A DNA stretch of 64,000 bases from Paractinoplanes ovalisporus (GTDB taxonomy: Bacteria > Actinomycetota > Actinomycetes > Mycobacteriales > Micromonosporaceae), in NCBI RefSeq assembly GCF_016834655.1, contig NZ_JAENHP010000028.1:62001-126000 (forward strand), given 5' to 3'. Below, one piece after another: positions 8,539 through 16,777 of the stretch. How positions within the stretch are numbered: the stretch's first letter is position 1; each line of letters starts with the position of its first letter. The notes beneath the pieces are model-generated. The model saw only the letters and a program-made list of their open reading frames with translations. It searched no databases and was not told the origin of the DNA. Both the position numbers and the translations under genes were made by a program.

Positions 8539-8710
8539 CCACCAGCGGCCCCGCCCCCGATCCCCGCGACGGCAACGCACCACCGCCCGCTCGATGACCG
8601 CCATCGGCCCCGCCCTGACTCCCGCGACGGCGTAGCGCCGGTGTCGCCCCACCATCCGCCCGCTGACCACCAGCGGCCCCGCCTGGACTCCCGCGACAGC
8701 GTCGCCCCAT
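8500..8710. repeat. Imperfect tandem repeats spanning and following the second lacI 3' end
   Basis: The last codons of the gene (CCCGCGACAGCGTCGCCCC, then the stop context CCCGCTGACCACCAGCGG) are repeated downstream. The CGCGAC core occurs at 8506, 8565, 8623 and 8692, and the stop-codon context at 8515-8555 is copied at 8643-8683 with two mismatches. From 8539 to 9033 I find no gene. Besides these repeats the gap holds an orphan operator and a terminator hairpin. Confidence 0.7.
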
Positions 8711-8899
8711 CGCCTCCTGGCTCGGCCTATGCCGCCGTGCATCGGGTGCCTCCGCATCGGCCCGCCCACCTCGAGCGTCCCGCGCCGGACTAGCTCACCC
8801 CGCCGGCGGCCCCGCGTCGGACCGCCCGCTTTCAGTGGCTCCACATCGGCCCGCTGAAAACAATTTTCCGGATTTACCTGGCCCAACGCCGCCGTTCTC

Positions 8900-8913
8900 T
8901 GTTAGCGTTAACA
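8900..8913. promoter_or_regulatory. Orphan LacI-family operator
   Basis: TGTTAGCGTTAACA is the most symmetric of the TGTTA-type sites here, with one mismatch from a perfect palindrome. No gene starts downstream of it on either strand: the next gene is the convergent response regulator ending at 9034, and the preceding gene has already ended. It may be a remnant of a lost target gene or a decoy/looping site. Confidence 0.65.
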
Positions 8914-8972
8914 GGTCTCACTACGGGTATTCCTAGGCCTGTGGCGCTGACATCGGAAGAGAGGACCCGGTC

Positions 8973-8998
8973 GGGGCCATCAAGGGGAGGATGGCCCC
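8973..8998 (-). terminator. Terminator hairpin after the response regulator gene
   Basis: The perfect 9-bp arms GGGGCCATC and GATGGCCCC enclose the 8-nt loop AAGGGGAG, 36 bp beyond the response-regulator stop. It could also stop readthrough from the plus strand. Confidence 0.7.
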
Positions 8999-9033
8999 AC
9001 TGGGTGCAATCCGGAACGTCAACTCCCCCAAGT

Positions 9034-9687
9034 TCACTCCTGCGACGTCAACCCGGCGGCCTGCGCCAGCAGCCCCGCCTGGGTACGGTTCCCGCAGCCG
9101 AGCTTCTCGAACAGGTGCGACACGTACCCCTTGACGGTCGTCTCCGACAGGAAGAGCCTCCGCGCGATCTCCGCGTTGGACAGTCCGTCCCCGATCGCGG
9201 CCAGCACATCACGTTCCCGATCAGTCAGCTCGCCCAGCCGAGCCCGCGCCGCCTCCCGCTCCTCGTGGACAGAGGCCGAGGCCGCAACCAACCCCTCCGT
9301 GGCCACCGGCGACAACACCGTGTGCCCCTGAGCGGCCACCCGGATCAGATCAAGCAACTCCCCCGGCGGCGTCGACTTCACCAGATAACCCGCCGCCCCG
9401 GCTCGCAACGCCCGAATCACGTAGCCGTCCGTGTCGAATGTGGTCAATACCAGCACGATCGGCGGAAACGGCAACGCCCGGATCCGCTCCGTGGCCGCAA
9501 GCCCATCCACCCCGGGCATCCGCAGATCCATCAGAACCAGATCAGGCCGCTCAAGCACCACCATCTCAGCCGCCTCGGCCCCGTCCGACGCTGTGCCCAC
9601 CACTTCGACATCGGCCGCAGCGGACAGAATCGCACTCAGATGCCGACACACCAGCGGCTCGTCATCAACCACAAGCACCCTGATCAC
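9034..9687 (-). CDS. NarL/FixJ-family response regulator
   Basis: This 217-residue DNA-binding response regulator has a receiver domain (residues 1-120; acidic pocket VDDEP, phospho-acceptor Asp in LVLMDLRMPG, Thr in VLTTFD, Lys in YLVKS) and a C-terminal LuxR-type HTH (about 150-212; LTDRERDVLAAIGDGLSNAEIA is the family start). It lies 37 bp downstream of the histidine kinase gene on the same strand and is its obvious partner. Its targets probably include the divergent hydrolase promoter at 10.9-11.0 kb, an inference from the gene order. Confidence 0.95.
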   Translation of the reverse strand: MIRVLVVDDEPLVCRHLSAILSAAADVEVVGTASDGAEAAEMVVLERPDLVLMDLRMPGVDGLAATERIRALPFPPIVLVLTTFDTDGYVIRALRAGAAGYLVKSTPPGELLDLIRVAAQGHTVLSPVATEGLVAASASVHEEREAARARLGELTDRERDVLAAIGDGLSNAEIARRLFLSETTVKGYVSHLFEKLGCGNRTQAGLLAQAAGLTSQE

Positions 9688-9724
9688 GGGACCACCGGCG
9701 CGGCCACGAGCATCTCGTCCCTGA

Positions 9725-10906
9725 TCACGACGCCACCCGCGCGGGCATGACCGTCTCCAGGCGGAAGCCGCCCGCGCCGTCCGGTCCGGCCTCCAGGGTG
9801 CCGCCGATCGACTCGACCCGTTCGCGCAACCCGGCCAGCCCCGTTCCGCTGCCGCCCACCACGAGCGCCCGCTTCCCGGCCTCGTTGTGCACCACGATGC
9901 GTATCTGATCGGGCTGATAATGCGCGTCGACCGTCACGAAGGCCCCGTGGGCATGCTTGCGCGCATTGGTCAGAGCCTCGCGCACCACTCGGTATGCCGT
10001 GCGCCCGGTCACCCTCGACAGCTCCGGCGACTCGCCCGCCTCGACGAACGTGACCTGTTGCCCGGCACGCCCGGCTGCGTCGACCAGCTCGGCCAGCGGC
10101 GGGATCGGCGGCTCGTTTAACGGGGTCTCGGCCGGCTGTCCGCCGCGCCGTAACACCCCGACCAGCTCACGCAACTCGTCCAAGGCCAGCGCGCCGTTCT
10201 CGCGCAATTCCTCCGCCGTCCGGCGTGTGCCGTCGTCGAGCGCGTTCATCGTCAACGCCCGCGCCTGCAACGTCATCAGCGTGACCCGGTGGGCGACCAG
10301 GTCGTGCAGCTCGGTTGCCAGGCGAGCCCGCTCTTCGGCCCGGGCCTGTTCGGCGCGCCACCACTGCTCGCGCTCGGCCCGCTCGGCCCGCTCCTGCAGC
10401 AGTTGAAGGCGGCGCCGGCGCGCGGCCAGGTAGAGCGCGAACAGCGGCGCCACGGCGCTGTGGAGCAGGCCGTTGATGACGATGCCGACTGTTGGTTCCC
10501 AAGGACGCACACTCGCTATGGCCAGCAAGGCGATCAATACCCAGATCCGCACCGACCAGCGCGGGGGCACACCACGCTCGGTGATGTGCTCCACGGCGAC
10601 GGACAGCGCCAGCGGCGTCCACGCGTTCGCCGACATCAGGGACTCGACGGTGGCGGTCGGTTGGGTCAACAGGAGCATCGTCTGCGCGAGCGCCGACAAC
10701 ACGATGGTCAGCGCGGCGCCGGTGGGCCATCGGCGTCGCACGACGACGGCCGCTGAGGTCGTCACCTGCAGCCCGACGATCAGCCAGGTGGGCACCGGAT
10801 CGGCGCCCTGCCCGACGACATCGGCGGTCACCACAGCGCCGAGCGCTGCGGCCGCGCTCAGCACGGTCAGCAGCACTACGTCGACAAGCAGGTCACGCCG
10901 TTTCAT
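9725..10906 (-). CDS. NarL-system sensor histidine kinase (HisKA_3 type)
   Basis: This is a membrane sensor kinase of 393 residues. The N-terminal part has five or six hydrophobic segments (residues about 5-160), followed by a coiled-coil stretch rich in Glu/Arg (ERAEREQWWRAEQARAEERA) and the HisKA_3 phosphorylation motif ATELHDLVAHRVT. Then come the N-box VVREALTNARKHAHG and the G-box GSGTGLAGLRERV. I start it at ATG 10906 (MKRRDLL); the open frame continues upstream to 11215 but would overlap the divergent hydrolase gene. It phosphorylates the adjacent response regulator. The signal is unknown. Confidence 0.93.
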   Translation of the reverse strand: MKRRDLLVDVVLLTVLSAAAALGAVVTADVVGQGADPVPTWLIVGLQVTTSAAVVVRRRWPTGAALTIVLSALAQTMLLLTQPTATVESLMSANAWTPLALSVAVEHITERGVPPRWSVRIWVLIALLAIASVRPWEPTVGIVINGLLHSAVAPLFALYLAARRRRLQLLQERAERAEREQWWRAEQARAEERARLATELHDLVAHRVTLMTLQARALTMNALDDGTRRTAEELRENGALALDELRELVGVLRRGGQPAETPLNEPPIPPLAELVDAAGRAGQQVTFVEAGESPELSRVTGRTAYRVVREALTNARKHAHGAFVTVDAHYQPDQIRIVVHNEAGKRALVVGGSGTGLAGLRERVESIGGTLEAGPDGAGGFRLETVMPARVAS

Positions 10907-10942
10907 GGGCCTGACGGTACCCGCGGCTTCGGCGGGCCGGAC

Positions 10943-10956
10943 CCTACCAAAGTAGG
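10943..10956. promoter_or_regulatory. Inverted repeat in the divergent kinase/hydrolase promoter region
   Basis: CCTAC-CAAA-GTAGG is a perfect 5-bp inverted repeat in the 133-bp divergent intergenic region. Dimeric NarL-type regulators bind such short inverted repeats, so it is a candidate site for the adjacent response regulator. No experimental support. Confidence 0.4.
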
Positions 10957-11039
10957 TGCTTGGCACGTACTTTCTCCGCTGCCGCCGGCCGACTCCTCTC
11001 CGGCTCAATGGACACCGACGCCAGCGAAGGGAGAAAGCC

Positions 11040-11993
11040 ATGACGACCATGACGAGGCGCGGAGTGCTGGGACTGGCCGCCGGAGCAGCCGGAGCAGCGA
11101 CGGTGGCCGCCGCACCGTCTCTCACTCGCCCGAGAGGAGCCGCCCGCCGCGATGTGACCACGATCGTGCTGGTCGCGGGTGCGAACGGGAGCGCCGGCGG
11201 CGATGCCGAGCTCACGTTGCGCGGCCACCGTACGGTCGGGGTCGAGCTGCCGGGCCACAGTCCCGGCTCGGGCCAGTTCCGCCGGTCCTATCAGGCCCCG
11301 CAGAACCTGGCTGCGCTGTCCACCGAGTGGTCACCGATGGCCGGGGTCACGCTCGACGACTACGCCGAGGCTGCCGTCGCTGTGGTTCGCCGCGCGGCCG
11401 ACCTCGGCCCGGTGGTCGTCTGGGGCGGCAGCATGGGCGGCGCCACGGTCAACCGCGTTGCCAATGAGGTGCCCCGGCTGATCGAACGACTGATCTACAG
11501 CTCCGCGTTCTGTTGCACGGCCCTACCGACCATGGCCGACTATCTGCAACTGCCCGAGGCCGCGGAGAGCAGGATCCTGGAGCTGGGCGGTGCCGCCGTC
11601 GGCGATCCCGCGGTCATCGGGGCGACCCGCACCAACTTCCGCACCAGCGACCTGAAGGTGCTGGCCAAGCTCAAGCAGGTGCTGTGCGCCGGCGCGACCG
11701 ACGCCGAGTTCCTGACGATGCTCAACGGCATGCACCCCGACGAGTCTCTCGAGGTGCCGATGGCCGACGCGCGCGGCCACAAGGACACGTGGGGATCCAT
11801 CCCGCGCACCTACATCCGCCATACCCGCGACCAGATGATCCCGCTCGCCCTGCAAGACCGCATGATCGCCGACGCCGACCGTCTGACGCCGCGGAACAGG
11901 TTCGACGTGCGCTCGGTGGCAACGTCCCACGCCGCCGACGCCGCGGGCTGGCGCGCGTCGATCGAGATCGTGGACGAGCTGTCGCGACGATGA
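11040..11993 (+). CDS. Tat-exported alpha/beta hydrolase
   Basis: This hydrolase of 317 residues has a twin-arginine signal (MTRRGVLGLAAGAAGAATV). The mature part has the alpha/beta-hydrolase features VLVAGANGS near the N-terminus, the nucleophile elbow VWGGSMGG (Ser) and a C-terminal His in VATSHAAD, resembling the salicylate esterase/EstC-like group. The ATG at 11040 is chosen because AGGGAGAA lies eight bases upstream. It is divergent from the NarL-type two-component system, which suggests that system controls it. The substrate is unknown. Confidence 0.88.
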   Translation: MTTMTRRGVLGLAAGAAGAATVAAAPSLTRPRGAARRDVTTIVLVAGANGSAGGDAELTLRGHRTVGVELPGHSPGSGQFRRSYQAPQNLAALSTEWSPMAGVTLDDYAEAAVAVVRRAADLGPVVVWGGSMGGATVNRVANEVPRLIERLIYSSAFCCTALPTMADYLQLPEAAESRILELGGAAVGDPAVIGATRTNFRTSDLKVLAKLKQVLCAGATDAEFLTMLNGMHPDESLEVPMADARGHKDTWGSIPRTYIRHTRDQMIPLALQDRMIADADRLTPRNRFDVRSVATSHAADAAGWRASIEIVDELSRR

Positions 11994-12193
11994 GAGCCTG
12001 GCAAGAGTCCCGATGCCCCGAGTGAGATGTCGACCTGAGCCCTTATGGGCCGCTCATCGGCGGGTGCGGCCCAGCGCGGCCGTACGGGCGGCACGGCTCG
12101 GACGGGCGGCAAAGCGCGTGTCCGTGCGTGCGGGGCTGGGCGCGGCGCGCGGCGGGATGCTCGGCGCGAGGCGGGGCGGGGCGGGGGCGCGGC

Positions 12194-12455
12194 GCGCGGC
12201 GCGAGGCGGGGCGAGGCGGGCGCGGCGCAAGGCGGTGCGGGGCGCTCAGCGCGGCGCTTGACGGGGCGCGGCGCGAACCGGGGCGCAAGGCGGGGCACGG
12301 CGCGAAGCGAGGCAGAGCGCGGCGCGCGACGCGAGGCAAGGCAGAGCGCGGCGCGAGGCGGGGCGAGGCGGGCGCGGCGCAAGGCGGTGCGGGGCGCTCA
12401 GCGCGGCGCTTGACGGGGCGCGGCGCGAACCGGGGCGCAAGGCGGGGCACGGCGC
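12194..12455. repeat. 110-bp direct repeat in a GC-rich tract (two copies, period 152 bp)
   Basis: The segment 12194-12303 is repeated at 12346-12455 with no difference that I can find; both contain the landmark GGGGCGCTCAGCGCGGCGCT. The whole stretch 12040-12650 is built from GCGAGGCGGGGCG-like words and is open in several frames on both strands, the usual artefact of extreme GC. I see no supported gene from 11994 to 12674. Confidence 0.8.
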
Positions 12456-12482
12456 CAGGCGAGGCAGGTCGCGGCGCGCGAC

Positions 12483-12650
12483 GTGATGCGAGGCGGACCC
12501 GGCGCACGACGTGAGGCGAGGCAGAGCGCGGCGCGCGGTGTGATGCGAGGCGGACCCGGCGCGCGACGTGAGGCGAGGCAGAGCGCGGCGCGCGACGTGA
12601 TGCCAGGCGGACCCGGCGCGCGGTGTGATGCGAGGAGGGCGCGGCATGTG
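12483..12650. repeat. 57-bp tandem repeat, about 2.5-3 copies
   Basis: Units begin GTGATGCGAGGCGGACCCGG at 12483 and 12540, then a variant with GTGATGCCAGG at 12597 (57 bp apart), and a shortened unit at 12625. Because 57 is a multiple of three, any frame stays open. It is downstream of the convergent DMT-exporter gene and may act in transcription termination, but no hairpin/T-run is visible. Confidence 0.75.
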
Positions 12651-12674
12651 GTGGTGCACCTCTGCATGTGGGCT

Positions 12675-13553
12675 TTACGCGGCGGCAGTGGCGAGGGCGG
12701 GACGGCGCTGGGTTGCGGCGACCGCGTTCGCGGCCACGACCAAGGCGATGCCGGCCCACTGCGTCGGAGCGAGGAACTGCCCGAGCAGGAGCAGTCCGGC
12801 CAGCGCGGCCAGCACCGGGTGGATGCTCATGAACAGCCCGAAGAACTGTGCCGGGACGCGGCGCAGGATGAGCAGGTCGGCCGCGTACGGGATCACCGAG
12901 CTGAGCAGGCCGGCGCCGACCGCGAAAGCGATCGCAGCGAAGTCGAGCCGTCCGGTGGCGGCCAGCGCGACCGCGACCGGCACGTAGAGCAGCGCCGACA
13001 CCGTGGTGGCCGCGGCCGGCGCCTGCAGGCCGGGCAGCCGGGCGCCGACCAGGCGGTTGAGCAGAATGTAGGAGGCCCAGCAGGCGGCGGCGAGCAGACC
13101 CATGCCGACGCCCACGAAGTCGCTCGACGGGCCGGGCTGCACGAGGGCGTAGACCCCGGCCGCCGCGGCCGCCGCGCAGAGCAGGTCGACGCGGGTCCGT
13201 GAACCGGCGAGCGCCACGGTGAGCGGGCCCAGGAACTCCAGGGTGACGGCCAGGCCCAGGCCGATGCGGTCGATCGCCGTGTAGAGGCTCAAGTTCATGG
13301 TGGCGAAGACGACCCCGAGCAGCAGCGTCGGCCACCACTGGCGCCACGTGAACCGCCGCATGTCGGGGCGGGCGACGGGCAGCAGCACCGCGGCCGCGAC
13401 GAACTGGCGGACCGCGACCACCCCGGCCGGGCCGATGGACGCGAACGCGTGGGCGCCCAGCGCGGCCCCGACCTGGTTGCTCGCCCCACTCGCGAGCATC
13501 GCCACGATGCCGGAGGACACGATGCCGGAGGAGCGGTCTGCGGACGCCTTCAT
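12675..13553 (-). CDS. DMT-superfamily exporter (EamA/RhtA-like)
   Basis: This 292-residue integral membrane protein has ten hydrophobic helices in two EamA halves. It resembles the threonine/homoserine exporter RhtA and related actinobacterial EamA proteins, e.g. GAALGAHAFASIGPAGVVAVRQ at the start, which is typical of that family's first two helices, and the later FGLFMSIHPVLAALAG. The start is ATG 13553 rather than the longer frame at 13595, which would run into the divergent lysR promoter. The LysR gene directly opposite is its probable regulator. The substrate (amino acid or metabolite) is not determinable. Confidence 0.9.
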   Translation of the reverse strand: MKASADRSSGIVSSGIVAMLASGASNQVGAALGAHAFASIGPAGVVAVRQFVAAAVLLPVARPDMRRFTWRQWWPTLLLGVVFATMNLSLYTAIDRIGLGLAVTLEFLGPLTVALAGSRTRVDLLCAAAAAAGVYALVQPGPSSDFVGVGMGLLAAACWASYILLNRLVGARLPGLQAPAAATTVSALLYVPVAVALAATGRLDFAAIAFAVGAGLLSSVIPYAADLLILRRVPAQFFGLFMSIHPVLAALAGLLLLGQFLAPTQWAGIALVVAANAVAATQRRPALATAAA

Positions 13554-13622
13554 GGCACCCAGTCTCGGCAGCCGTGACTGATACGAAAAATGCATGACAC
13601 GGCCGAGTTATACGCTGCTCGT

Positions 13623-14498
13623 ATGGATCTGCAGCTGCGCCAGCTCCAGATGTTGGTCGCCGTGGCCGACGCGGGCACGTTCACCGACGCGGCGTCGGCG
13701 GTCGGCGTCTCGCAGGCCTCGGTGTCGCGCTCGATCGCCGCCTTGGAGAGCAATTTGGGCGTACGGCTTCTCCAGCGCACCACCCGGCACGTGTCGCTGA
13801 CCGCGGCCGGCGCCAAAGTGCTCCCGGCCGCCCGACGGGTGCTCGACGAGGTCGCCCACCTCCGCCGTGCGCTCACCGAAGACGCGGGCGAGATGCGGGT
13901 CGGCTACAACTGGGCCGCGCTGGGCCGGCACACCCGTCGCCTGCAGCGCACCTGGGCCGCGGCCCACCCGGCCGTACCGCTGGTCTTTGTGCAGTCCAAC
14001 ACGGTCACCGCGGGGCTGAGCGAAGGCATCGCCGACGTGGCCGTGATCCGCCGCCCGCTCGACGACGACCCGCGCTTCGCGACGGCCCTGATCGGCGCCG
14101 AACGCCGTTTCGCCGCCATCGCCACCGACAACGCCCTGGCCCGCCGCCGCCAGGTGCGCATGGCCGACCTGGCCCGCTACCCGGTCGCGATCGACGCCCG
14201 CACCGGCACGACCACGCCCGCCCTGTGGCACCCGGGCCCCGCACCGGCCACCATCCGGCACACCCACGGCGTCGATGAGTGGCTCACGCTGATCGCCGCC
14301 GGGCAGGCGGTCGGTGTCACGTCCGAGGCGACCGCCCACCAGAACCCGCGCCCGGGCGTGGCCTACCGCGCCGTACGGGACGCTCCGCTCATCCCCGTCT
14401 GGCTGGCCTGGTGGTCCGACACCCCGCCCGCCGTCCTGCCCGAACTGCTGACGCTGACCCGCGAGACCTACGCCCCGCCCGGGAGACCGCATGACTGA
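13623..14498 (+). CDS. LysR-family transcriptional regulator
   Basis: This 291-residue regulator has the N-terminal winged HTH (residues 1-60: MDLQLRQLQMLVAVADAG, then ASVSRSIAALESNLGVRLLQR) and a C-terminal effector domain with GLSEGIADVAVIRRPL. ATG 13623 gives the canonical LysR start. It is divergent from the DMT exporter, the classical layout for a LysR regulator and its target, and overlaps the following GNAT gene by 8 bp, so the two are co-transcribed. Confidence 0.95.
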   Translation: MDLQLRQLQMLVAVADAGTFTDAASAVGVSQASVSRSIAALESNLGVRLLQRTTRHVSLTAAGAKVLPAARRVLDEVAHLRRALTEDAGEMRVGYNWAALGRHTRRLQRTWAAAHPAVPLVFVQSNTVTAGLSEGIADVAVIRRPLDDDPRFATALIGAERRFAAIATDNALARRRQVRMADLARYPVAIDARTGTTTPALWHPGPAPATIRHTHGVDEWLTLIAAGQAVGVTSEATAHQNPRPGVAYRAVRDAPLIPVWLAWWSDTPPAVLPELLTLTRETYAPPGRPHD

Positions 14499-15432
14499 CG
14501 TGACGATCCGTCCGATGGAGGCCACCGACGCCGACGCGGTCCTGGCCCTCTATCAGGCCGGGCTCGACGGCGGGAACGCCAGTTTCGAGATCACCGCCCC
14601 CACCTGGGAGGCCTTCGACGCGGGCCGCCTCGCCGAGCACCGCCTCGTCGCCGTCGACGCCGACCGGCAGGTGCTGGGCTGGGTCGCCGTCACACCCGTC
14701 TCCAGCCGCCCGGTGTACGCGGGCGTGGTCGAACACTCCATCTACGTCGCGCCCGCGGCCCAGGGCCGGGGCGTGGGCCGCGCCCTGCTCGAGGCCCTGA
14801 TCGCCTCGACCGAGCAGGCCGGAGTGTGGACGATCCAGTCCGGCATCTTCCCCGAGAACACCGCCAGCCTGGCCCTGCACCGCGCCTACGGATTCCGTAC
14901 GGTCGGGGTCCGGCAGCGCGTCGGCCGCCACCACGATCGCTGGCGAGACGTCGTACTGCTGGAACGCCGCCGCGCCGACCCGTCACCGATCGCCGCGTTC
15001 TGGGCCAGCGCCGCCGCCCTGACCCCCGAGCAGGTGGTCGCCACGATGGACGACCTGGCCGGTGACGACGCGGCCGGTCTGTTCGAACGGGCCTCCGCCC
15101 GCGACTACGCCGGTCGCGAGGCCGACGCCGAACCCCTCTACCGCCGGGCCCTCGACGCCGGCCTCGACGACGACCTCCGCCCGCAGGCATTGATCCAGCT
15201 GGCCAGCACGCTGCGCAACCTGGGCCGGGCCGGCGAGGCGGTCGCGCTGCTCACCGGCGCCGGCGAGCTGCCCGGCTACGAGGACGAGCGAACGGCCTTC
15301 CTCGCGCTGGCCCTGATCGACACGGGCGAACCGGAACGGGCCGCGGCCCTCGCCGTACGGGCCCTGGCCGATCACGTGCCGCACTACGGCCGGGCGCTGA
15401 GGGCGTACGGGACTCAGAAAGCCTCGTCGTAG
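14491..15432 (+). CDS. GNAT acetyltransferase fused to a TPR domain
   Basis: This 313-residue two-domain protein has a GNAT fold of the phosphinothricin-acetyltransferase type at residues 1-165 (acetyl-CoA loop QGRGVGRALLEAL; HRAYGFRTVGVRQRVGRHHDRWRDV). Residues about 170-310 form a tetratricopeptide module (FERASARDYAGREADAEPLY, LRPQALIQLASTLRNLGRAG) of the kind usually found as a separate small protein. The start overlaps the lysR stop. The acetyl acceptor is unknown; herbicide-like resistance is only a family analogy. The 3' end overlaps the convergent anti-sigma gene by 19 bp. Confidence 0.88.
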   Translation: MTDVTIRPMEATDADAVLALYQAGLDGGNASFEITAPTWEAFDAGRLAEHRLVAVDADRQVLGWVAVTPVSSRPVYAGVVEHSIYVAPAAQGRGVGRALLEALIASTEQAGVWTIQSGIFPENTASLALHRAYGFRTVGVRQRVGRHHDRWRDVVLLERRRADPSPIAAFWASAAALTPEQVVATMDDLAGDDAAGLFERASARDYAGREADAEPLYRRALDAGLDDDLRPQALIQLASTLRNLGRAGEAVALLTGAGELPGYEDERTAFLALALIDTGEPERAAALAVRALADHVPHYGRALRAYGTQKASS

Positions 15433-16010
15433 AGCTCGCGCAGCCCCGGGGCGTCGGCCTCGCCGCTGTAGCCGCACACGAGCACGCCGCCGTCGTTGGA
15501 GGCCACCAGGTAGTTCTTTCCGATCTCGAACTTGCCGCTGCCCATCATCGTCTCGGACGTGTCGCCCTCCTGGGCCACCCGTACCTCGTCGACCGGTTCA
15601 CCCAGGTAGACCCGGGTGGCCTCCAGCGTCACGGTGCCGCCCTCGATCGCCACGACCGTGCCCGCGAACGCGAAGTCCGCGTACTCCTTCAACTTCGCGG
15701 CGGTCGGCTCGACGCATTTGGCCGCCACACCGGCCGGCGCGGTCAGGTCGGTGACGGTCGCCGGTTGCGCGGTCACCAGATCGATCGGCTCCGGCGCCGG
15801 CCGCAGCAGGAACCAGCCGCCCACCGCGACGATCAGCACGAGCACGGCCGCAGCCACCGCCAGCACGCGAATACCCGGACGGGGCCGGGCAACAGTGTCA
15901 GTCATCGACGTCTCCAGAAGTTGCGAAACACGTTCGGGAGCTGCCGGCGCCATCCGGGCCGCCGGATCGGCGCGGCGCAGGCGCGAACGCAGATCGTCGT
16001 CGTCCGTCAC
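15414..16010 (-). CDS. Membrane-anchored anti-sigma-like protein
   Basis: This protein of 198 residues has a cytosolic N-terminus of about 45 residues (LRSRLRRADPAARMAP), one transmembrane helix (residues about 47-70, VLAVAAAVLVLIVAVGGWFLL) and an extracytoplasmic domain with two cysteines. It starts with GTG at 16010, overlapping the stop of the ECF sigma gene (GTGA). Gene order and topology fit a regulator of that sigma factor, although no zinc-binding HxxxCxxC motif is visible. The ectodomain is not one I recognise. Confidence 0.75.
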   Translation of the reverse strand: MTDDDDLRSRLRRADPAARMAPAAPERVSQLLETSMTDTVARPRPGIRVLAVAAAVLVLIVAVGGWFLLRPAPEPIDLVTAQPATVTDLTAPAGVAAKCVEPTAAKLKEYADFAFAGTVVAIEGGTVTLEATRVYLGEPVDEVRVAQEGDTSETMMGSGKFEIGKNYLVASNDGGVLVCGYSGEADAPGLRELYDEAF

Positions 16011-16558
16011 GGCCGTCTCCCCTCGGTCAACTCCTCATGTCCGCCCGCACCGTCCGGCTTTCGCAACGCGTCCCGGAGTTTCTGCCGGGCCCGGTGCAGC
16101 CGGATGCCGGCCGCGTTGGCGCTGATCCCGAGCACGGTCCCGATCTCCCCCGGCGACAGCTCCTCCCAGGCCCACAACCGCAGCAGTTCCGCGTCCTCCC
16201 GCCTCAGGCTGCGCAACGCCACGCTGATCCCTTCATCGGGCGTGTCCGGCGCGACAACCACATCTCGAGGCGGGTCGAGCCGCAGAATCCGCGCGAACAA
16301 CCGCCCCTGCCGCCGCTGCCCCCGCTCGGCGTTGGCCAGACAGTTGCGCGCCACCCCGTAGGCCCACGGCAGCAACTCACCCGCCGGCATCTCGTCGAGC
16401 CGCCGCCAGCACACCAGCAACGTCTCCTGCAACACGTCATCGGCGGTCGCCGCATCGGTGCGCCGAGCCAGAAACCGCCCGACCGCGTCGATCACGGACG
16501 GCGCCACCGCCTCGAACCGGCGCCGTCGGTCGTCGGCATTCACAGGGTCCACCCCCAC
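16007..16558 (-). CDS. ECF-type RNA polymerase sigma factor
   Basis: This protein of 183 residues has region 2 (DDVLQETLLVCWRRLDEMP, LLPWAYGVARNCLANAERG) and region 4 (LRREDAELLRLWAWEELSPG, IGTVLGISANAAGIRLHRAR). Starts are possible at GTG 16558, 16552 or 16543; GGGGGTGG upstream of 16543 makes the shortest plausible. It is coupled to the downstream anti-sigma-like gene by a 4-bp overlap. The 219-bp gap upstream probably holds its promoter, likely autoregulated. I see nothing else in that gap. Confidence 0.93.
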   Translation of the reverse strand: MGVDPVNADDRRRRFEAVAPSVIDAVGRFLARRTDAATADDVLQETLLVCWRRLDEMPAGELLPWAYGVARNCLANAERGQRRQGRLFARILRLDPPRDVVVAPDTPDEGISVALRSLRREDAELLRLWAWEELSPGEIGTVLGISANAAGIRLHRARQKLRDALRKPDGAGGHEELTEGRRP

Positions 16559-16777
16559 CTATGTCCAGCCGCCGCCCAGATCTTTCAACCCCACACCGCA
16601 GACGTACGCCACGTCGAGGCCCCAACCGCACCGGGACGGAACTCCGCCTTCGGCGGCTGCCACGCGCGAGCCGACCGGCCTTACAGGCCGTAGCGCGCGA
16701 CCGGGATGTTCCCGGTGGTCACCCTCTCAAAGTCCCGCCGCTGGATCTCCAGATCAAAAGCCCCAGCGGCGGGGCGG

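Noticed and set aside
8941..9750. Plus-strand frame downstream of the orphan operator
   Set aside because: It is antisense to the response regulator and reads as Arg/Pro/His-rich low-complexity sequence.
10907..11215. Upstream extension of the histidine kinase frame
   Set aside because: It overlaps the divergent hydrolase gene and its translation is Ala/Arg/Pro low complexity; ATG 10906 gives a normal membrane kinase start.
12043..12514. Several overlapping open frames on both strands in the GC-rich repeat tract
   Set aside because: Frames are open because stop codons are rare in GC-only repeats; there is no start context, domain or amino-acid bias typical of proteins.
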